A stretch of DNA of 64,000 nt from Papio anubis. Lineage: Eukaryota > Chordata > Mammalia > Primates > Cercopithecidae. Each line of letters begins with the position of its first letter. The stretch's first letter is position 1. Below are positions 1 to 11,345 of this stretch, piece by piece. The notes beneath the pieces were generated by a model. That model ran no database searches. It was not told the DNA's origin and saw only the letters and a program-made list of their open reading frames with translations. The stretch is from the NCBI RefSeq assembly GCF_008728515.1, contig NC_044986.1, positions 61,493,159-61,557,158 on the forward strand. Reading direction: 5' to 3'. The translations under genes were made by a program, and so were the position numbers.

Positions 1-1575
1 TAAAAATTGAAGGCATATACTATTATTTGACAATTATTTTTACTTCCTGCTATTCTGAGAAACGGGTTTTATAGTCAGTGATTTTCTAAGGAAACGAGAG
101 CCAAGCCAGCTCCAAAACCTCACAGCTCTGACAACTGTAGCTTATGAATATTCCATTTCTAAAATTTTATTAAAACACTGAATTTCACATATAACCCACA
201 GACATTGATATGCAAAGGTTTTCAGACAAAAATTTGTTAATAATACCTACGAAGTGAATAATTTTTGGCAGAAAACCTCTGTGAGGACTCTGTTAGAGAG
301 GAGGTGAGCTTCAGCACAATCTCCTGAGGCTTCCTTTAAGCTACTACAAAGGGTCATTTGGCCTCAACTACTTCAAAGGCTCAGTCATAAGGCAATCACC
401 GTATTAACATTACATGATCTCTCCAGATGTTAACATAAATAAAATACAAAGTACTGAATCAAATATTTCTTACAAAAGAGAATTGTGATTCTGCATTGAA
501 TTTAGGTTGAAATGCTAAACATGAGTGAGTAACCAAAAAAGAGAGAAATTATTATTAGGGTTACAAAACAAATGCTTTGCCAGAGTCTTGATTTTCAAGT
601 AATTTGAGGGACATTGTGGAATATAGAAGCTTCTCTTTCTTCTTCCATAAAGAAATGAATAAATAATACTATTATTGTTACATACATAAGTCAAAATAGA
701 TTCATTAGGATCATTAATGAATGTTGAGTATTCAAAAATGCAACACGAATACTCGCAATTTCAAAGCTGGTAAATAATATTCCAGATGCATGCATGCATT
801 AGTTTTCTAATACTTTCTGCACAAAGAAAATGAGGAAGGGCCTTTTCTTTCTTAGGAAATTAACACCAGTACAAAAAGAGGCCATCTCTAGAAATGTACT
901 CTGCAGATTTAAATGCAACTTCCACTAGCTAATTATTGTGGCTTTTTCAGGTCTGTATTTCAGATATGTCCACTGTCTGTCTGGCATTTTCAGTTTGTTT
1001 TCATGTATTTACATATAAAAAATGCCAAGAAGAAAGAAAAATCATTTACAATTTTACATCCAAAACATAACCCCTGCTAAACCTATTGATGTATTATTAT
1101 TAAATCTACTTCAGGGAGATTTTTATTCCTATTGACAGTGAGGGTATATTATTCTAAATAATTCAAAATTTAAAATACTTACTTGTAGCTATTTTGTAAA
1201 TATCATTATGAAAGGCTAAAACAATACTTAATGCTACGGATTTCATAGAAGTTGATTCAGTCATCATACATTTAAATTGTCTTCAGTTACCAGGCAGCTA
1301 ATATAGAAAATAGAAAGCAAAGGAATTTTTATTAAAAATATTGTGCAAACATATTTAGGAGGAATTATGCTTACAGAGTACCACTTTAAAATTCCGGAGC
1401 TTTTAGAGAAAATAAATTTTTAATAATTTAGTTTCTCTCTCTCTCTTTTTTGATGAAATGATGGTGCAATTTATATCTTTATACAAAAATCTATTTTCCA
1501 AAATTTAGTTTTCTTAGAATTTATGCATCATAGTCTTACTACATCATCAGGTATAAGAATATGTAAGATTTTTGA
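1..1575. other. AT-rich non-coding DNA, nothing recognised
   Basis: No reading frame of note, no Alu, L1 or LTR signature and no long tandem repeat is visible. Short runs such as GATGCATGCATGCATT near 786 and a CT tract near 1436-1446 are the only local structure. It is probably single-copy intergenic or intronic sequence. Confidence 0.6.
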
Positions 1576-1579
1576 GTTA

Positions 1580-1845
1580 TATGACCAAAGTGTTTTGCAC
1601 AAGAGTTGTATACATTTATATTGTATCAGTAGCTCATAAATTCCTGTTTCAATATATCCTTGCCAGTATCATTATTTTTAAATAATCATTCTCAAGTAAA
1701 TTATATCTTAAATTTAATTTCTTTCACTATTAATTATGACTTTTCAATATTTGCAAAATTTTGTTTTTTTCCATTTGTGGATTTTCTATGCAGAACTTTT
1801 TATCCATTTTCATGTAATTTTAAAACATGTAGATAGTTTAATGTT
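1580..1845 (-). mobile_element. old L1M fragment, ORF2 end/3' UTR
   Basis: Read on the plus strand, the order of blocks (CCTGTTTCAATATATCCTTG, then a T-rich stretch, then CCATTTGTGGATTTTC) follows the antisense of the 3' part of old mammalian L1 elements as I remember it. Divergence is high and both ends are vague. It could be a related LINE such as HAL1. Confidence 0.5.
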
Positions 1846-2735
1846 ACTCCCTAGGAGATAAATTATCTCCATATTAAAAGATACACAATGGAAAAAAAAA
1901 AATCCTTCATAACCCAAAATGTGCTCTAAAGAGTCCATGATTTTAAAAAAGGCAAGGGACTCTTTTATAAATGAAAACTTAAAATATTTATCACAGTGTA
2001 GAATTATTTAACCCAAAGCAAATGACCGTATTTAAGGAGAGTAACCTGTGCTCTAAAAGGTCATGGCTTTTCTGAAATCTTCTGAATATAATAAATATTA
2101 ATACATTGTTGTGAGGCTACTGTATGTATATAACACTATTTTGTAAACTAACAAATATTTGTTACAAATAAAATGACAAGTCCGAAATATATTGAATAAT
2201 GCGAAAGGGGAAGGTGGCCAGTAATATTAACTTATTAAAAATGTGTGATATTTGACAATTAAATCATTTGATTTAACAAAATTGTAAATCCATGACTGAG
2301 TCGGGCAGCTAAACACTTGCAAGTTATTTTTTCTTCTTTCAAGAAGCTCAAAGTAATTTCTGGGAAAAATAAAAAGAAAAAAACACTGTCGTAGACAAAT
2401 TATTCTTTGCAGCTGTTAGTTTGCATAGAAGAATGATTATATAAGCATGGAGGAATATGTCATTTTGGAGGGGAAATGGTTAGTATAAACAAATAAAAAA
2501 TAATTTAAAATGTCCTTTTCTAAATGAAATATTGAAAAGAAAATCACCATGATTGCTATTTGTTATTAAAAACACACATAATAATTTTTTAATTAATTCA
2601 AAATGAAATAAAGATATAATTATTGTCTCTTAGGGCTTCAAGCAAAATGGAAAGAAAATGAGATTTTCTTTGAAAAATATCTGGAGAAAATGACCTACCT
2701 CAGAACAAATGATGTGTAAAACTAAGTAACTAATT
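1846..2735. other. AT-rich non-coding DNA, nothing recognised
   Basis: Only AT-rich sequence with short A runs (1892-1900) is visible. No coding potential or repeat family is recognised. Confidence 0.6.
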
Positions 2736-2739
2736 GACT

Positions 2740-2957
2740 AAATAAACACAGGAATCTACAAAACAGTTCTAGAAAAATCTACTAAACATATATCTCATAA
2801 TACATGCTTAGTAGAACATTTAATAGAATATATAATAGTTTAGATTATTTAGTAAAATATTTAAAAATATATGTTTAGTAATGTTTTGCTAGAACTGTTT
2901 ATATTTAATAATGTACGTTTAGTATAATTTTGCTTGTGATCACCCAGGTGTTTATTT
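2740..2957. repeat. palindromic MITE-like inverted repeat
   Basis: The arm at 2761-2793 (starting AAACAGTTCTAG, ending CTAAACATATAT) is the near-complement of 2867-2900 (ATATATGTTTAG to CTAGAACTGTTT). Both 12-bp ends match exactly and the middle differs by a few bases. A second outer pair, AAATAAACAC at 2740-2749 and GTGTTTATTT at 2948-2957, lies outside it. A direct sub-repeat in the right half (2871-2890 and 2915-2934, about 16 of 20 identical) makes the arms unequal. The layout suits a non-autonomous DNA transposon, but I cannot name a family and see no clear TA duplication. Confidence 0.45.
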
Positions 2958-3395
2958 GTATATTTGGGTAGTGATAAAGAGGACAAACATTGTGACATGG
3001 AATCGGTCCTTTTAAAGGAATTACAAAAATGCCACTGAGATTGTGCTAAGATTGTACTAAAAGATCTATAAACAGCTCAAAGAAGCACTTTCTCCATAAC
3101 TCTTTCTTTTGCCTACTGTTCAATATTGTAATTACCTATGAATATGTCACTCTCCTCCTGTACTATGAATTCCTCAAAGGCAAAATCTAAATCTTGACCT
3201 AATTCACCTGCACTTTATGCCAGTACACTCAAAGGGGATGTGTGGATGGCAGGAAGGCAGCTAGGCAGGCAACAATTACAGAGCATGAAGAGAACAGATC
3301 AAATGCAAAGCAGAATTCTGTGCAAAACAGAATTCTCTGTTTTCCTGCTTTACGTTATTTACTTTTGCAAGCCTCTCGTTGGCTGTGGCACTTCT
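2958..3395. other. non-coding DNA, nothing firm
   Basis: Anonymous sequence. The segment 3130-3215 has a faint L2-like look (CTATGAATTCCTCAAAGGCA) but is too diverged to call. Open frames beginning near 3240 run into the following L2 and are not genes. Confidence 0.5.
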
Positions 3396-3399
3396 TTTC

Positions 3400-4115
3400 C
3401 CTGTCATTCTTCTTCCATGATTTCACAGTATCAAAGGCATCTGCATTTTGGCTTATTAGTAACTTTCAGCGAAGTTTACTTGGATTACTACAAAGCTTTT
3501 CTAAATGCTTTCCCTTCTGCCTTTGATTCTCCACAGTTGTTTATCCACTTAAATCGGATTATGCCGTTACTCTTAGAAGACCCTAACAGCTTCCTATCTG
3601 ATTGAAGGTAAAAGCCAAAAATGTGCCATGTCCTTCATATTCTCCTCTTCTATCTTTTCCTGCCTCTGCTGCCACTGTCTGTCTCCTTCCTTATGCACTG
3701 GCCCAGTCTTCTCGCTATTCCCACTATGCGCGGAACTTATCCCAGAGTGGGGCCTCCACCTTTGCTGTTTTCTCTTCCTTAAATACTCTTCCCCAGATAC
3801 CTATATGGCTTTTCCTCATGTGTATATAGGTCTCTGCTTTAAGATAACCTGAATTAAGTGTTGCCTGATACTCTGAAATAGCAGCCCACTCTATCACTAG
3901 CCCACCATGTCCACTCTAATACGCTTAACATTTTTTCATATCACTTAACATTTATCATCTGTGACACTCAGATCTGTCCAGTGGTGTATGTAATCTCCAT
4001 GAGGGCAAATTTAATGTTTTGTTAACTGCTCTATCCACAATGTCTAGAATAATATCTGTCAGTCAGTGAGCACAGAAAATGTTTTGAATGCGTATGTAAA
4101 TGAATAAGAAAGGAG
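3400..4115 (+). mobile_element. L2 LINE, 3' part
   Basis: The order of blocks matches the 3' end of L2: a Pro/Ser-rich coding remnant, then CTCTTCCCCAGATACCTATA, GGTCTCTGCTTTAAGATAAC, CTCCATGAGGGCAAATTTAA, CCACAATGTCTAGAATAATA and finally TGAATGCGTATGTAAATGAA, which resembles the terminal L2 tandem TGAATGAATGA. Sense is the plus strand. The frames of 121 and 75 codons overlapping it (3240-3605 and 3602-3829) are decayed L2 sequence, not genes. Confidence 0.75.
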
Positions 4116-4349
4116 GTCTTATCGCTTGTATTCAGAATCATTCATAAATTTCAATGAAGCTTTGCTCAGATGCCCTTTTCTTCTCCAGTGTACATGCTTT
4201 TCTAAAAACACTCTTTTCTCTATAGTCTCAAAGCCACTTTAAAATCTCCTTCTGTTGCAAAAGCTAAAAAAAATTGTGCTTCATCAACATTGATGTGAGT
4301 CAGAAGTATGTGCTTCCTGTGAAAAAATGTCATCAACAGCATCACAACA

Positions 4350-4512
4350 GCCACTACCAATAACAACAGCTAACATTTGCATAGTGGGAGAACGGGCCCT
4401 GTTCTAGCTGCCTTACAGATATTGACTGACTTTATCTTTACAAACATTGGTTAATTACATACTATTATCAGCCTTATGTTACACATGAGGAAAGAAGGCA
4501 CAATATGGGGGG
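4350..4512 (-). mobile_element. MIR SINE
   Basis: Plus-strand reading gives AGCTAACATTTGCATAGTG, CTGTTCTAGCTGCCTTACAG and TACACATGAGGAAAGAAGGC. This is the antisense of the conserved MIR core and 3' half (the segment resembling CACTGTTCTAAGCGCTTTAC and ATGAGGAAACTGAGGC). Confidence 0.65.
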
Positions 4513-4534
4513 CATTTCTTTCTTTCTTTTTTTT

Positions 4535-4900
4535 AACATTTAAAACTTGCTGTCTTTACAGCTTTATCGAAGTATAATTGACATATGATAAGTTGCACAT
4601 ACTTAAATTGTACAATGTGATACATTCTGACATATGTGTATACCTGTGAAAACATCACCGCGGCCAAGGTAAAAACAGATCCATCGCCCTTCAGTTTTCA
4701 CATCCCTTTTTGAAATTCCTCCCCTTTACTCCTCCTACCAGATCCTTAGGCATCCACTGCCTTGATTTCTCTCACTGTAAGTTACTTCGCATTTTCTAGA
4801 CATTTACATAAATGAGATAACTCAGCATGCACTCTTATCTGTCTGTCTTCTTTCACTCAGCATAATTATTCTGAAACTCATCCATATTGTATCAATGTGT
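4535..4900 (-). mobile_element. L1M 3' end
   Basis: CAGCTTTATCGAAGTATAAT is the antisense of the familiar L1M terminus (...ATTATATCTCAATAAAGCTG). It is followed by the usual antisense 3' UTR order: GTACAATGTGATACATTCTG, GAAAACATCACCGCGGCCAA, CCATCGCCCTTCAGTTTTCA, and a TTTCACTCAGCATAATTATT block near 4850. The element lies on the minus strand. Confidence 0.75.
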
Positions 4901-5029
4901 CATTCTTTTTTATTGTTTAAAATATTCCTTTATTATCTTTTTTAATATCCGTAGATACTTAGTGGTGTCCACTGTCTCATTCTTGATATTAGTACATTGT
5001 GTCTTGTTTCTTTCTTTTTTTCCTCAGGG

Positions 5030-5135
5030 TGGCTGGGGATTTATCAGTGTTATTGATCTCAACAAACCAGCTGTTGGCATCATTGATTTTTCCCTATTGT
5101 TGTTCTGTGTTCTATTTCATTGTTTTATGTATTGA
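5030..5135 (-). mobile_element. L1 ORF2 scrap
   Basis: TTATTGATCTCAACAAACCA followed by GCATCATTGATTTTTCCCTA is the antisense of a well conserved L1 ORF2 stretch. Only about 100 bp is recognisable. It may belong to the flanking L1 pieces or be separate. Confidence 0.5.
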
Positions 5136-5264
5136 TACATATTATTTCCTTACTACTGTTTTCTTTGTTTTTTCAGGTGGTAACCAAGGTTACTGAGTTA
5201 TGACTTTTATTTAAAAAATATATATATATTTTAGAAACAGGGGGAATAAGTGCAGTTTTATAAC

Positions 5265-5545
5265 ATAGGTGAGCATAGTAACCAATAGATAGTTTGTTTT
5301 CCATCTTTTCTCCCCTCCTTCTCCATTATTGTATTCCCCAGTGTCTACTGTTCTTATTTTTATAACCATGTGTATCCAGTGCTTAGCTCCCACTTATAAG
5401 TTAGAACATGCAGTATTTAGTTCTCGGTTTCTGTGTTAGTTTGCTTAGGATAATGATTTTCGGCTGCATCCATGTTGCTCCAAAGGATATGATTTTGTTC
5501 TTTCCTATAGCTGGATAGTATCTCATGGTATGGGGCACGTTTCTT
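5265..5545 (-). mobile_element. L1 3' UTR/ORF2 end, older L1P/L1MA type
   Basis: CCCAGTGTCTACTGTTCTTA, AGCTCCCACTTATAAGTTAG, ACATGCAGTATTTAGTTCTC and GGCTGCATCCATGTTGCTCC occur in the order seen in antisense primate L1 3' UTRs. An (AT)n run at about 5217-5232 precedes it. Confidence 0.65.
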
Positions 5546-6110
5546 AAGGTAACACACTCTTAAGTAATGGAAAAGTGTAGGGGACATGAGTGATACACAA
5601 CCAAGAATTTGTGTACTTAGCAATATGTTACAATGCCTCCATGTAGAGTCCCCTTCAAATTTAGTCCATTAAGATTTTGAAATCTTTGTTCTTAGCTATG
5701 AGATAATCGTTCTACAGGAAAGCATGCACTTAATAGTTGAGCCAGCAAATTATAGGACATCTAGCTGGTAGCAAGAAAAATATATTTTACTAATATTTCA
5801 TACCTATGTGTGACAGAGGAGAGTATTTATAGTTGTTACACAACTCATCTTAAATGGAGTCAAAGGCTTTGATTGAACACTGGCCTTTTTTGTACTTGGA
5901 GGCCCAAACTTAGCAATAAATAAAAATAAACTCTTGATGTACTAAAAATAATTACAGTGATTAAAATTATAATGAGTGAACTATTAATACACACAAAAAA
6001 CCACTCGTACATGCAAAATAATTATGAGTAAAAGAAGTGAACATTTTGCTTTATTTAACTTATAAATTAAATTAATATAAATTTAGAAAAGGCAAATTAA
6101 TATATAGTGA
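5546..6110. other. AT-rich non-coding DNA, nothing recognised
   Basis: No repeat family or coding signal is recognised. The stretch ends where an L1M 3' end begins. Confidence 0.55.
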
Positions 6111-6114
6111 CAGA

Positions 6115-6345
6115 AAACACATCAGTAAATCAGTTGTTGCATGGTGACAGGGGGGCCAAAGAATGGGAGGGAATGTAGGAAAAGGATTACAAAAGAAAGT
6201 AATGAAACTTTTTGCAGTTATGTTTATTTTCCTAATCTTAGATGAATGTATATGTCTAACTTAGAATACTGTACACTTTAAGTATGTGCAATTTATTGTA
6301 TATCACTTATACACATCAATAAATCTGTAAAAAATTCAAACTTAT
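6115..6345 (+). mobile_element. L1M 3' end
   Basis: ATCAGTTGTTGCATGGTGAC, a G-rich block (GGGGGGCCAAAGAATGGGAG), then CTGTACACTTTAAGTATGTG, CAATTTATTGTATATCACTT and CATCAATAAATCTGTAAAAA reproduce the sense 3' UTR and terminus of L1MA/L1MB-type elements. Confidence 0.8.
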
Positions 6346-6824
6346 TTTCAGCGTCCTAATGATTTCTTCTCCCAAGTTTAAAAAATGATGGAGGCCAATG
6401 AACAGATAACTAGAAGAAGGTGATTCCAATCATTTGTTTCAATTCAAATTTAACAATGGTCTATAGTTTCTTTTAATATGGATAATTAATTTAAGCACAG
6501 TAGGGTTTTTATGTTCTATTGAAAAAATTGTTGTATACTCCAAGAGCACTAAGATTACAAGAATAATTATATTTTCCTTTAAAAACTTTATATGAAATTC
6601 ATTAAGAATTGATGTTTGAACAAAATGTAATGTGGAGGAGAGAGTCTAGATACATTTTTAAATGAATATTTAATTGATCCAGTGTGATTTATTATCACCT
6701 TTTCCCTAACTGCACCATAGTATCAGCCCTATCAAAAATTAAATGATTTTTGCAGACTTCAATTCTGTTACATTGATCCATTTGTTTCACTTTTCACTAA
6801 TATCTCACTGGTTTATTTATTGTA

Positions 6825-7185
6825 TGGTATGGCTTGGCTATGTCCTCACTCAAATCTCATCTTGAAATGTGGCTCCTATAATTCCCCTGTGTTGTGGGAG
6901 GGACCTGGTGGGAGATAATTGAATCATGGGGGCAGTTTCTCCCATACTGTTCTTGTGGTAGTGAACAAATCTCATGAGATCTGATGAGTTTATAAAGGGT
7001 TTTCCCTTTTGCTTGGATCTCATTTTCCCTTGTCTGCCGCCAGGTAAGATATGCTTTTTGCCTTCTGCCATGATTGTGAGGCCTCCCTAAACATGTGGAA
7101 CTGAGTCCATTAAACCTCCTTTTCTTTATAAATTACCCAGTCCTGGGTATGTCTTTGTTAGCAGTGTGAAAAATGAATTAATACA
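6825..7185 (+). mobile_element. THE1 solo LTR (ERVL-MaLR)
   Basis: The sequence runs from TGGTATGGCTTGGCTATGTC through TAATTGAATCATGGGGGCAG, CTCATGAGATCTGATGAGTT and TTGTCTGCCGCCAGGTAAGA to GAATTAATACA, the standard THE1 LTR text in sense orientation. ATTAAA near 7110 is the expected polyadenylation signal. The pentamer TTGTA sits immediately before (6820-6824) and after (7186-7190) as a perfect target-site duplication. No internal region is attached, so it is a solo LTR inserted into the L1M. Confidence 0.95.
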
Positions 7186-7564
7186 TTGTAATATTACAAT
7201 ACATTACTATCTGGTAGTATAGATTTTTCAATGTTGCTCTTGGCTTTCATATATAATTTTAGAATCAGCTTATCATTTTTATTAAAAGCCTGATAGGTTC
7301 TTACTGGGGTTGTAGAGAATCTGTAGTTCAACTGGAAAGCAAGTGCTGTCTTTACAGTAATGAGTTTTCCAATACTGTATTTTAACCCATAAAGATTATA
7401 CCTACCTCTTTCTTTAATTTATTTTCCTAATGCTGTGTAGATTTCTGTGTAGAGGTCTTGCACATATTTAGTAAGGCTTATTCAAAGATGAAAATCAAAG
7501 ATAAAAGTCACAGCATTTTAGAAATTGCTAGTATTAAAATAAAATTACTATTGGCAGCATCAGG

Positions 7565-8065
7565 AGACAGACAAAGTCCTAATCAGACAGGAACAGGTCC
7601 CCAGTGAAAGTCAACCTTCAAGTCAAGGACGGTATAAAGCCTGAAAACTGCTATCAGTTCTGGATAGAATCCACGGATCACAGTGAGAAATTCCATCTCC
7701 ATCTTACCCACGCTCTCCATTGGTTCTTTTTGAATTATGTCTTTTAACCAATCAAATGGTGCCTTTTCCAAGCCCACCCGTAAACCAGTCAGCATACATT
7801 CCCCCATTCTAAGCCCATAAAAGCCCTGGAGAAAGCGCCTCACAGAGGGCTACCCACTTTTAGTTCCCCTCTTGCTATGAAGAGCTTTTCTTTCGCTCAA
7901 TAAATCCTACTCTGCCTTAATCCCTCTCCTGTGTCCGCATTCCTTATTCCTCTTGGTCATAAGACGAAAACCTGAAACTCGCCAGGTGAGAGAGAAAGAA
8001 CTGGTAAGCTCCTCCTCACCGAGCTGCGGGCAGCAGAAGTAGAAGAGCTGAAACGTGCCTGCCTG
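7565..8065 (+). mobile_element. ERV1-type LTR
   Basis: The organisation is that of a gammaretrovirus-type LTR: a U3-like part, CCCATAAAAGCCCTGGAG as a TATA-like region near 7816, CTCAATAAATCC at 7897-7908 as polyadenylation signal, then a U5-like part (TCCTGTGTCCGCATTCCTTA). I cannot name the subfamily and exact ends are uncertain. It interrupts the L1M; L1 text stops near 7490 and resumes by about 8140. Open frames inside it are chance. Confidence 0.55.
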
Positions 8066-8218
8066 CTGAACTATGGGAGTATAAAAGCCACAATAGTATT
8101 GTATTGAGCAATAATACAATGATAGTATTGAGTAATAATCTAATTCTTATATTCCTCATGTACAAAATCATGATGCTTGCGAAAATAATGCCAGTTTTCT
8201 TCCATTGCAATACAGATA

Positions 8219-8297
8219 CTAGGTTGGTGCAAGTGTAATTGTGGTTTTCGCCATTACTTTTATTGACAAAACTGCAATTACTTTTGCACCAGACTAA
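8219..8297. mobile_element. MADE1 MITE (Hsmar1-derived)
   Basis: A 79-bp element starts TAGGTTGGTGCAAGTGTAAT and ends CAATTACTTTTGCACCAGAC plus TAA; the two halves are near-complementary. TA dinucleotides flank it at 8217-8218 and 8298-8299, as expected for mariner insertion. MADE1 copies fold into hairpins, and the primate miR-548 family derives from such copies. There is no sign here that this one is expressed. Confidence 0.93.
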
Positions 8298-9124
8298 TAA
8301 CTTCTATTTCTTTTTCTCAACGTCTTCATAGGCTGTTTTCCAATGCAGTGATGAATTAGACCTGATAATGGTGGACATCTTTGTCTCCTGCCTGATCTCA
8401 AGGGAAGCACATCATTAAGAATGATGTTTTCTGCACTATTTTGAGGTAATTTTTATGATTTAGGAAAAGCTTTACTTCAATAATAATTCGTTTATGATTG
8501 ATATCAGTACTTTTTTTTGCATGGGTATTAAATTTTGTTAATTTTTTTCTAAACCTTTTGAAATATTTTTATCCTGTAAATAAAGATAATTGCGTTGCTG
8601 AGTTTCAATTATTACAACAAACTTTCATTTCTGAAATCCACTCTGTTTGGAACTTGACATATTAAGCATTTTATATAGTATAAAATTAGAATGTAGTTCT
8701 CTAATATTTTTCTTTCATATTTTTGATTAAGTTCATGAGAAGATTAGTATGCATTTTCCTTTCTTATAGCACACTTGTTGATTTTTGCTATCAAAGTTAT
8801 TCTGGTTTTATAATGTTAATCAATAAATTCTATTTTTTTTTTTCCCTGAAAGAAAAGATGCTATTTGTTCCTTAAATGTTTGAAATAATTCAAGAAAACT
8901 ACGCAAGAGTTTTACTTAATAAGTTTTCTATAACTTCTGTAATTTTTACAATAAACATAAGATTATTTGAAATTTCACTCATGTCACTTTTGTTTGTATT
9001 TTTTATGAATTTTCAATGTTTAAAATTAAGGTCTTATCAATCTTACTGGTTACAAATATCATTTTTTTTTTTTGAGTCGTGTAAGTTGTCAGAATTGGAT
9101 GGTTTATAAGTTGCAGGTAGTTCT

Positions 9125-9722
9125 TAAGCAGTGTTGGGGCTTAGCAACTGATACCCACACATAGGGCACTTTGAGGTGCTGAACTGAAGAAGCCTCAAGA
9201 TCTTCCTAACTTTCCTCTACTCCTGTCTCTCCATCCTTTGGCTCTCCCAAGCACAGGATGAAGTTATTCTCCAAAGTTTCCTTATCTGCCAAAGGCTGGA
9301 AACACCAAGGAAGAAATCAATACCTCTAGTCCCTTCCCTTAGTTTTTAATAACTGGACTCATATTGTAGGAAAAAAGATTGAAGTTTGTTAGAACACCAG
9401 AACAGACTCTTGTCACAAACCATTGTCTGCTCTATGGGCCCAACAGACTTTGTCGCAGGCCATTGTAGGGTCTTCAAGCCCATTGAATTCCCCTAAAAAT
9501 CATTTACTATTCCCCTAAAATTATCCATACTTTCCCGTCTCCACTTGCCCTAAGAAGGAGGGAACATAGTCACCTATACCTCATTCTGTGGTCCCATAAT
9601 AATTCTGTGGTTCTCCCCCATGCACATTCATATATTGATATGACTTTTCTCTTATTAATCTGTCTTTCATCAGTTGATTTTCAGTGAACCTTCAGAAGGC
9701 TAAGAGGAAGTTTTCCACTGAT
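9125..9722 (+). mobile_element. ERV1-type LTR
   Basis: The run from TGTTGGGGCTTAGCAACTG through GGGCCCAACAGACTTTGTCG and CCCCTAAAATTATCCATACT to TTATTAATCTGTCTTTCATC and GTTGATTTTCAGTGAACCTT is the typical end of ERV1 LTRs (LTR9/HUERS-P-like from memory). Subfamily and precise start are uncertain and I could not find a matching target duplication. Confidence 0.5.
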
Positions 9723-9724
9723 CC

Positions 9725-10165
9725 CTACACCAGCTTCACTGAATTTCACCAGATATGTGGAAACCATTCAGTCAAAGAATCAATGGTAGCACTACATAGA
9801 TTTCTGGAGCTCTTTCTCTGTATATTTCACTTTTCTCTGCCACTTTATTGGGTAAACTCTGGATACTTCAAGTTCTGTATTCTTAACCAAGGCCCACAAT
9901 CTGTTTTGTTTCTTACCCTGAGCTGTAGTCCAGGAAGTGCCTCAGGCAGAAATCCATGACAATTGCAGTACTCACTTCAATTGTTTTACCTCTTTCAGAG
10001 ATCACAATCCTATACTGGCTGTTAAATAATTTCTGCAAACAGATTTTTCCATGTATATTCTCCAGTTTTTCCAGTTGTTTTTAAAGAGAGGGCAAGCCTA
10101 ATTTTAGCCACAAATGTATGGTTAGAAGCAAAAGTCCTCATTCTATATTTTGTCACTTACTGTCC
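9725..10165 (-). mobile_element. possible old LINE segment
   Basis: Blocks such as TATTTCACTTTTCTCTGCCA and TTTTTCCAGTTGTTTTTAAA followed by GAGAGGGCAAGC resemble antisense L1M untranslated sequence, but divergence is high. The open frame at 9684-9959 spans the LTR end and this block and is not considered real. Confidence 0.3.
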
Positions 10166-10614
10166 TTACATGGTAAATTTCCAGGTGTATATATCACAGA
10201 TATCACTGTTCATAAAGGCAGGATTAGTTGCAGTGTTATGACTTTCTCTTTACATTTTCCCCATAACTTCTACTTTTTAAATGCATTACATAGAGTTTTA
10301 TCTTTTTTCTTTTTTTTAATTTTTTTTTTTTGGTTATTGATGGGAAATTGTATTACCTTTTATTTTAAGGAAGTGGAAGAGAAAGAGTAAAGATCTTCTG
10401 TACATTCTGAATATTATTCATAGTTTCTAGTTGAGTATATTCTTAATTTAATCTCTATTATTTAAAAAATGATTACATTTACATAATTTACATATAAAAT
10501 AAGCTTACAAGTCTTTTAAAAAGTTCTCTCTCTACTCAACCAGTTTTCGCTCCTCTATCCGTAATTTTTCCTGCGATGTGAGGACTAAGGTCTGATTTTT
10601 TATCTTGCCCAAAT

Positions 10615-11345
10615 TCCTACCTAAGGGGTCTGAGGAGTAGTGCCCTACAAACCATAAATTCTCATCAGATGGGTTTTATTTGACCCTATATATTGTGACT
10701 TATTTTTCAATCTGATTCTGCCATAACATTATGAGACAAAGAAAAAATATTCAACCCCAAAATATGTTTCCTTGCCATACCTTGAAATTCCCCTGCAAAG
10801 TCTCTTGTGGGAGAAATCCACCTTCTATAGAGAATCCCCTTCCACCTCTGTTTTCCTTCCTTTCTTTCCAGATCCAGGAAATAATCAACTAAGAGCCAGA
10901 TACCCTTTTAGGTCTGATAAAAAACATTTTACAATCTGCTCTCTCTCTCTCTCTGAGGTCTGCTGTCTGAGAGATTCCTCTGTACAATAAAACTTAAGTC
11001 TTCACAGTCTTTTGTCTTAACCTGAATATTCCTTTCCCTTAATCCCAGGTCTTCAGATAAACTCAACCAATTGTCATCTGGAAAACATTTAAATTTACCT
11101 ATAGCCTGGAAGCCCCCTGCTTTGAGTTGTCCCGCCTTTCTGAACCAAAGCAATGTATTTCTTAAATGTATTTGATTGATGCCTCATGCCTCCCTAACAT
11201 ATATAAAACTAAGCTGTACCCCGACCACCTGGTGCACATGTTCTCAGGACCTCCTGAGGGCTGTGTGACAGGCCATGGTCACTCATATTTGGCTCAGATT
11301 AAATTTCTTCAAATATTTTACAGAGTTTGACTCTTTTTGTCGACA
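10615..11345 (+). mobile_element. ERV1 LTR, MER4-group
   Basis: The right half (10880-11345) aligns block for block with the LTR at 34058-36138: AGGTCTGATAA, CTTCAGATAAACTCAACCAA, GGAAGCCCCCTGCTTTGAGT, TTCTTAAATGTATTTGATTG, GGGCTGTGTGACAGGCCATG and CAAATATTTTACAGAGTTTG, closing at GTCGACA. The left half differs entirely from that copy, a common mosaic pattern among MER4-group LTRs. A (CT)n tract lies at 10939-10953. The polyadenylation signal equivalent has decayed. The start is approximate. Confidence 0.65.

Larger units (their letters stand above)
6680..9080 (-). mobile_element. old L1M ORF2 block, split by three insertions
   Basis: Antisense L1 ORF2 text resumes on both sides of each insertion. 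Segments 6690-6824 and 7190-7490 flank a THE1 LTR (TTTAGAATCAGCTTATCATT at about 7258, then CAGTAATGAGTTTTCCAATA). About 8140-8218 and 8298-8465 flank a MADE1 (TACAAAATCATGATGCTTGC before; TGATAATGGTGGACATCTTT and CATCATTAAGAATGATGTTT after). 8470-9080 continues into the region around GTTCCTTAAATGTTTGAAAT. Only fragments of coding frame survive; the element was dead long before the insertions arrived. Confidence 0.7.

Noticed and set aside
3240..3829. Four overlapping plus-strand frames of 74-121 codons
   Set aside because: Mostly decayed L2 LINE sequence; competing frames overlap and none has a host domain.
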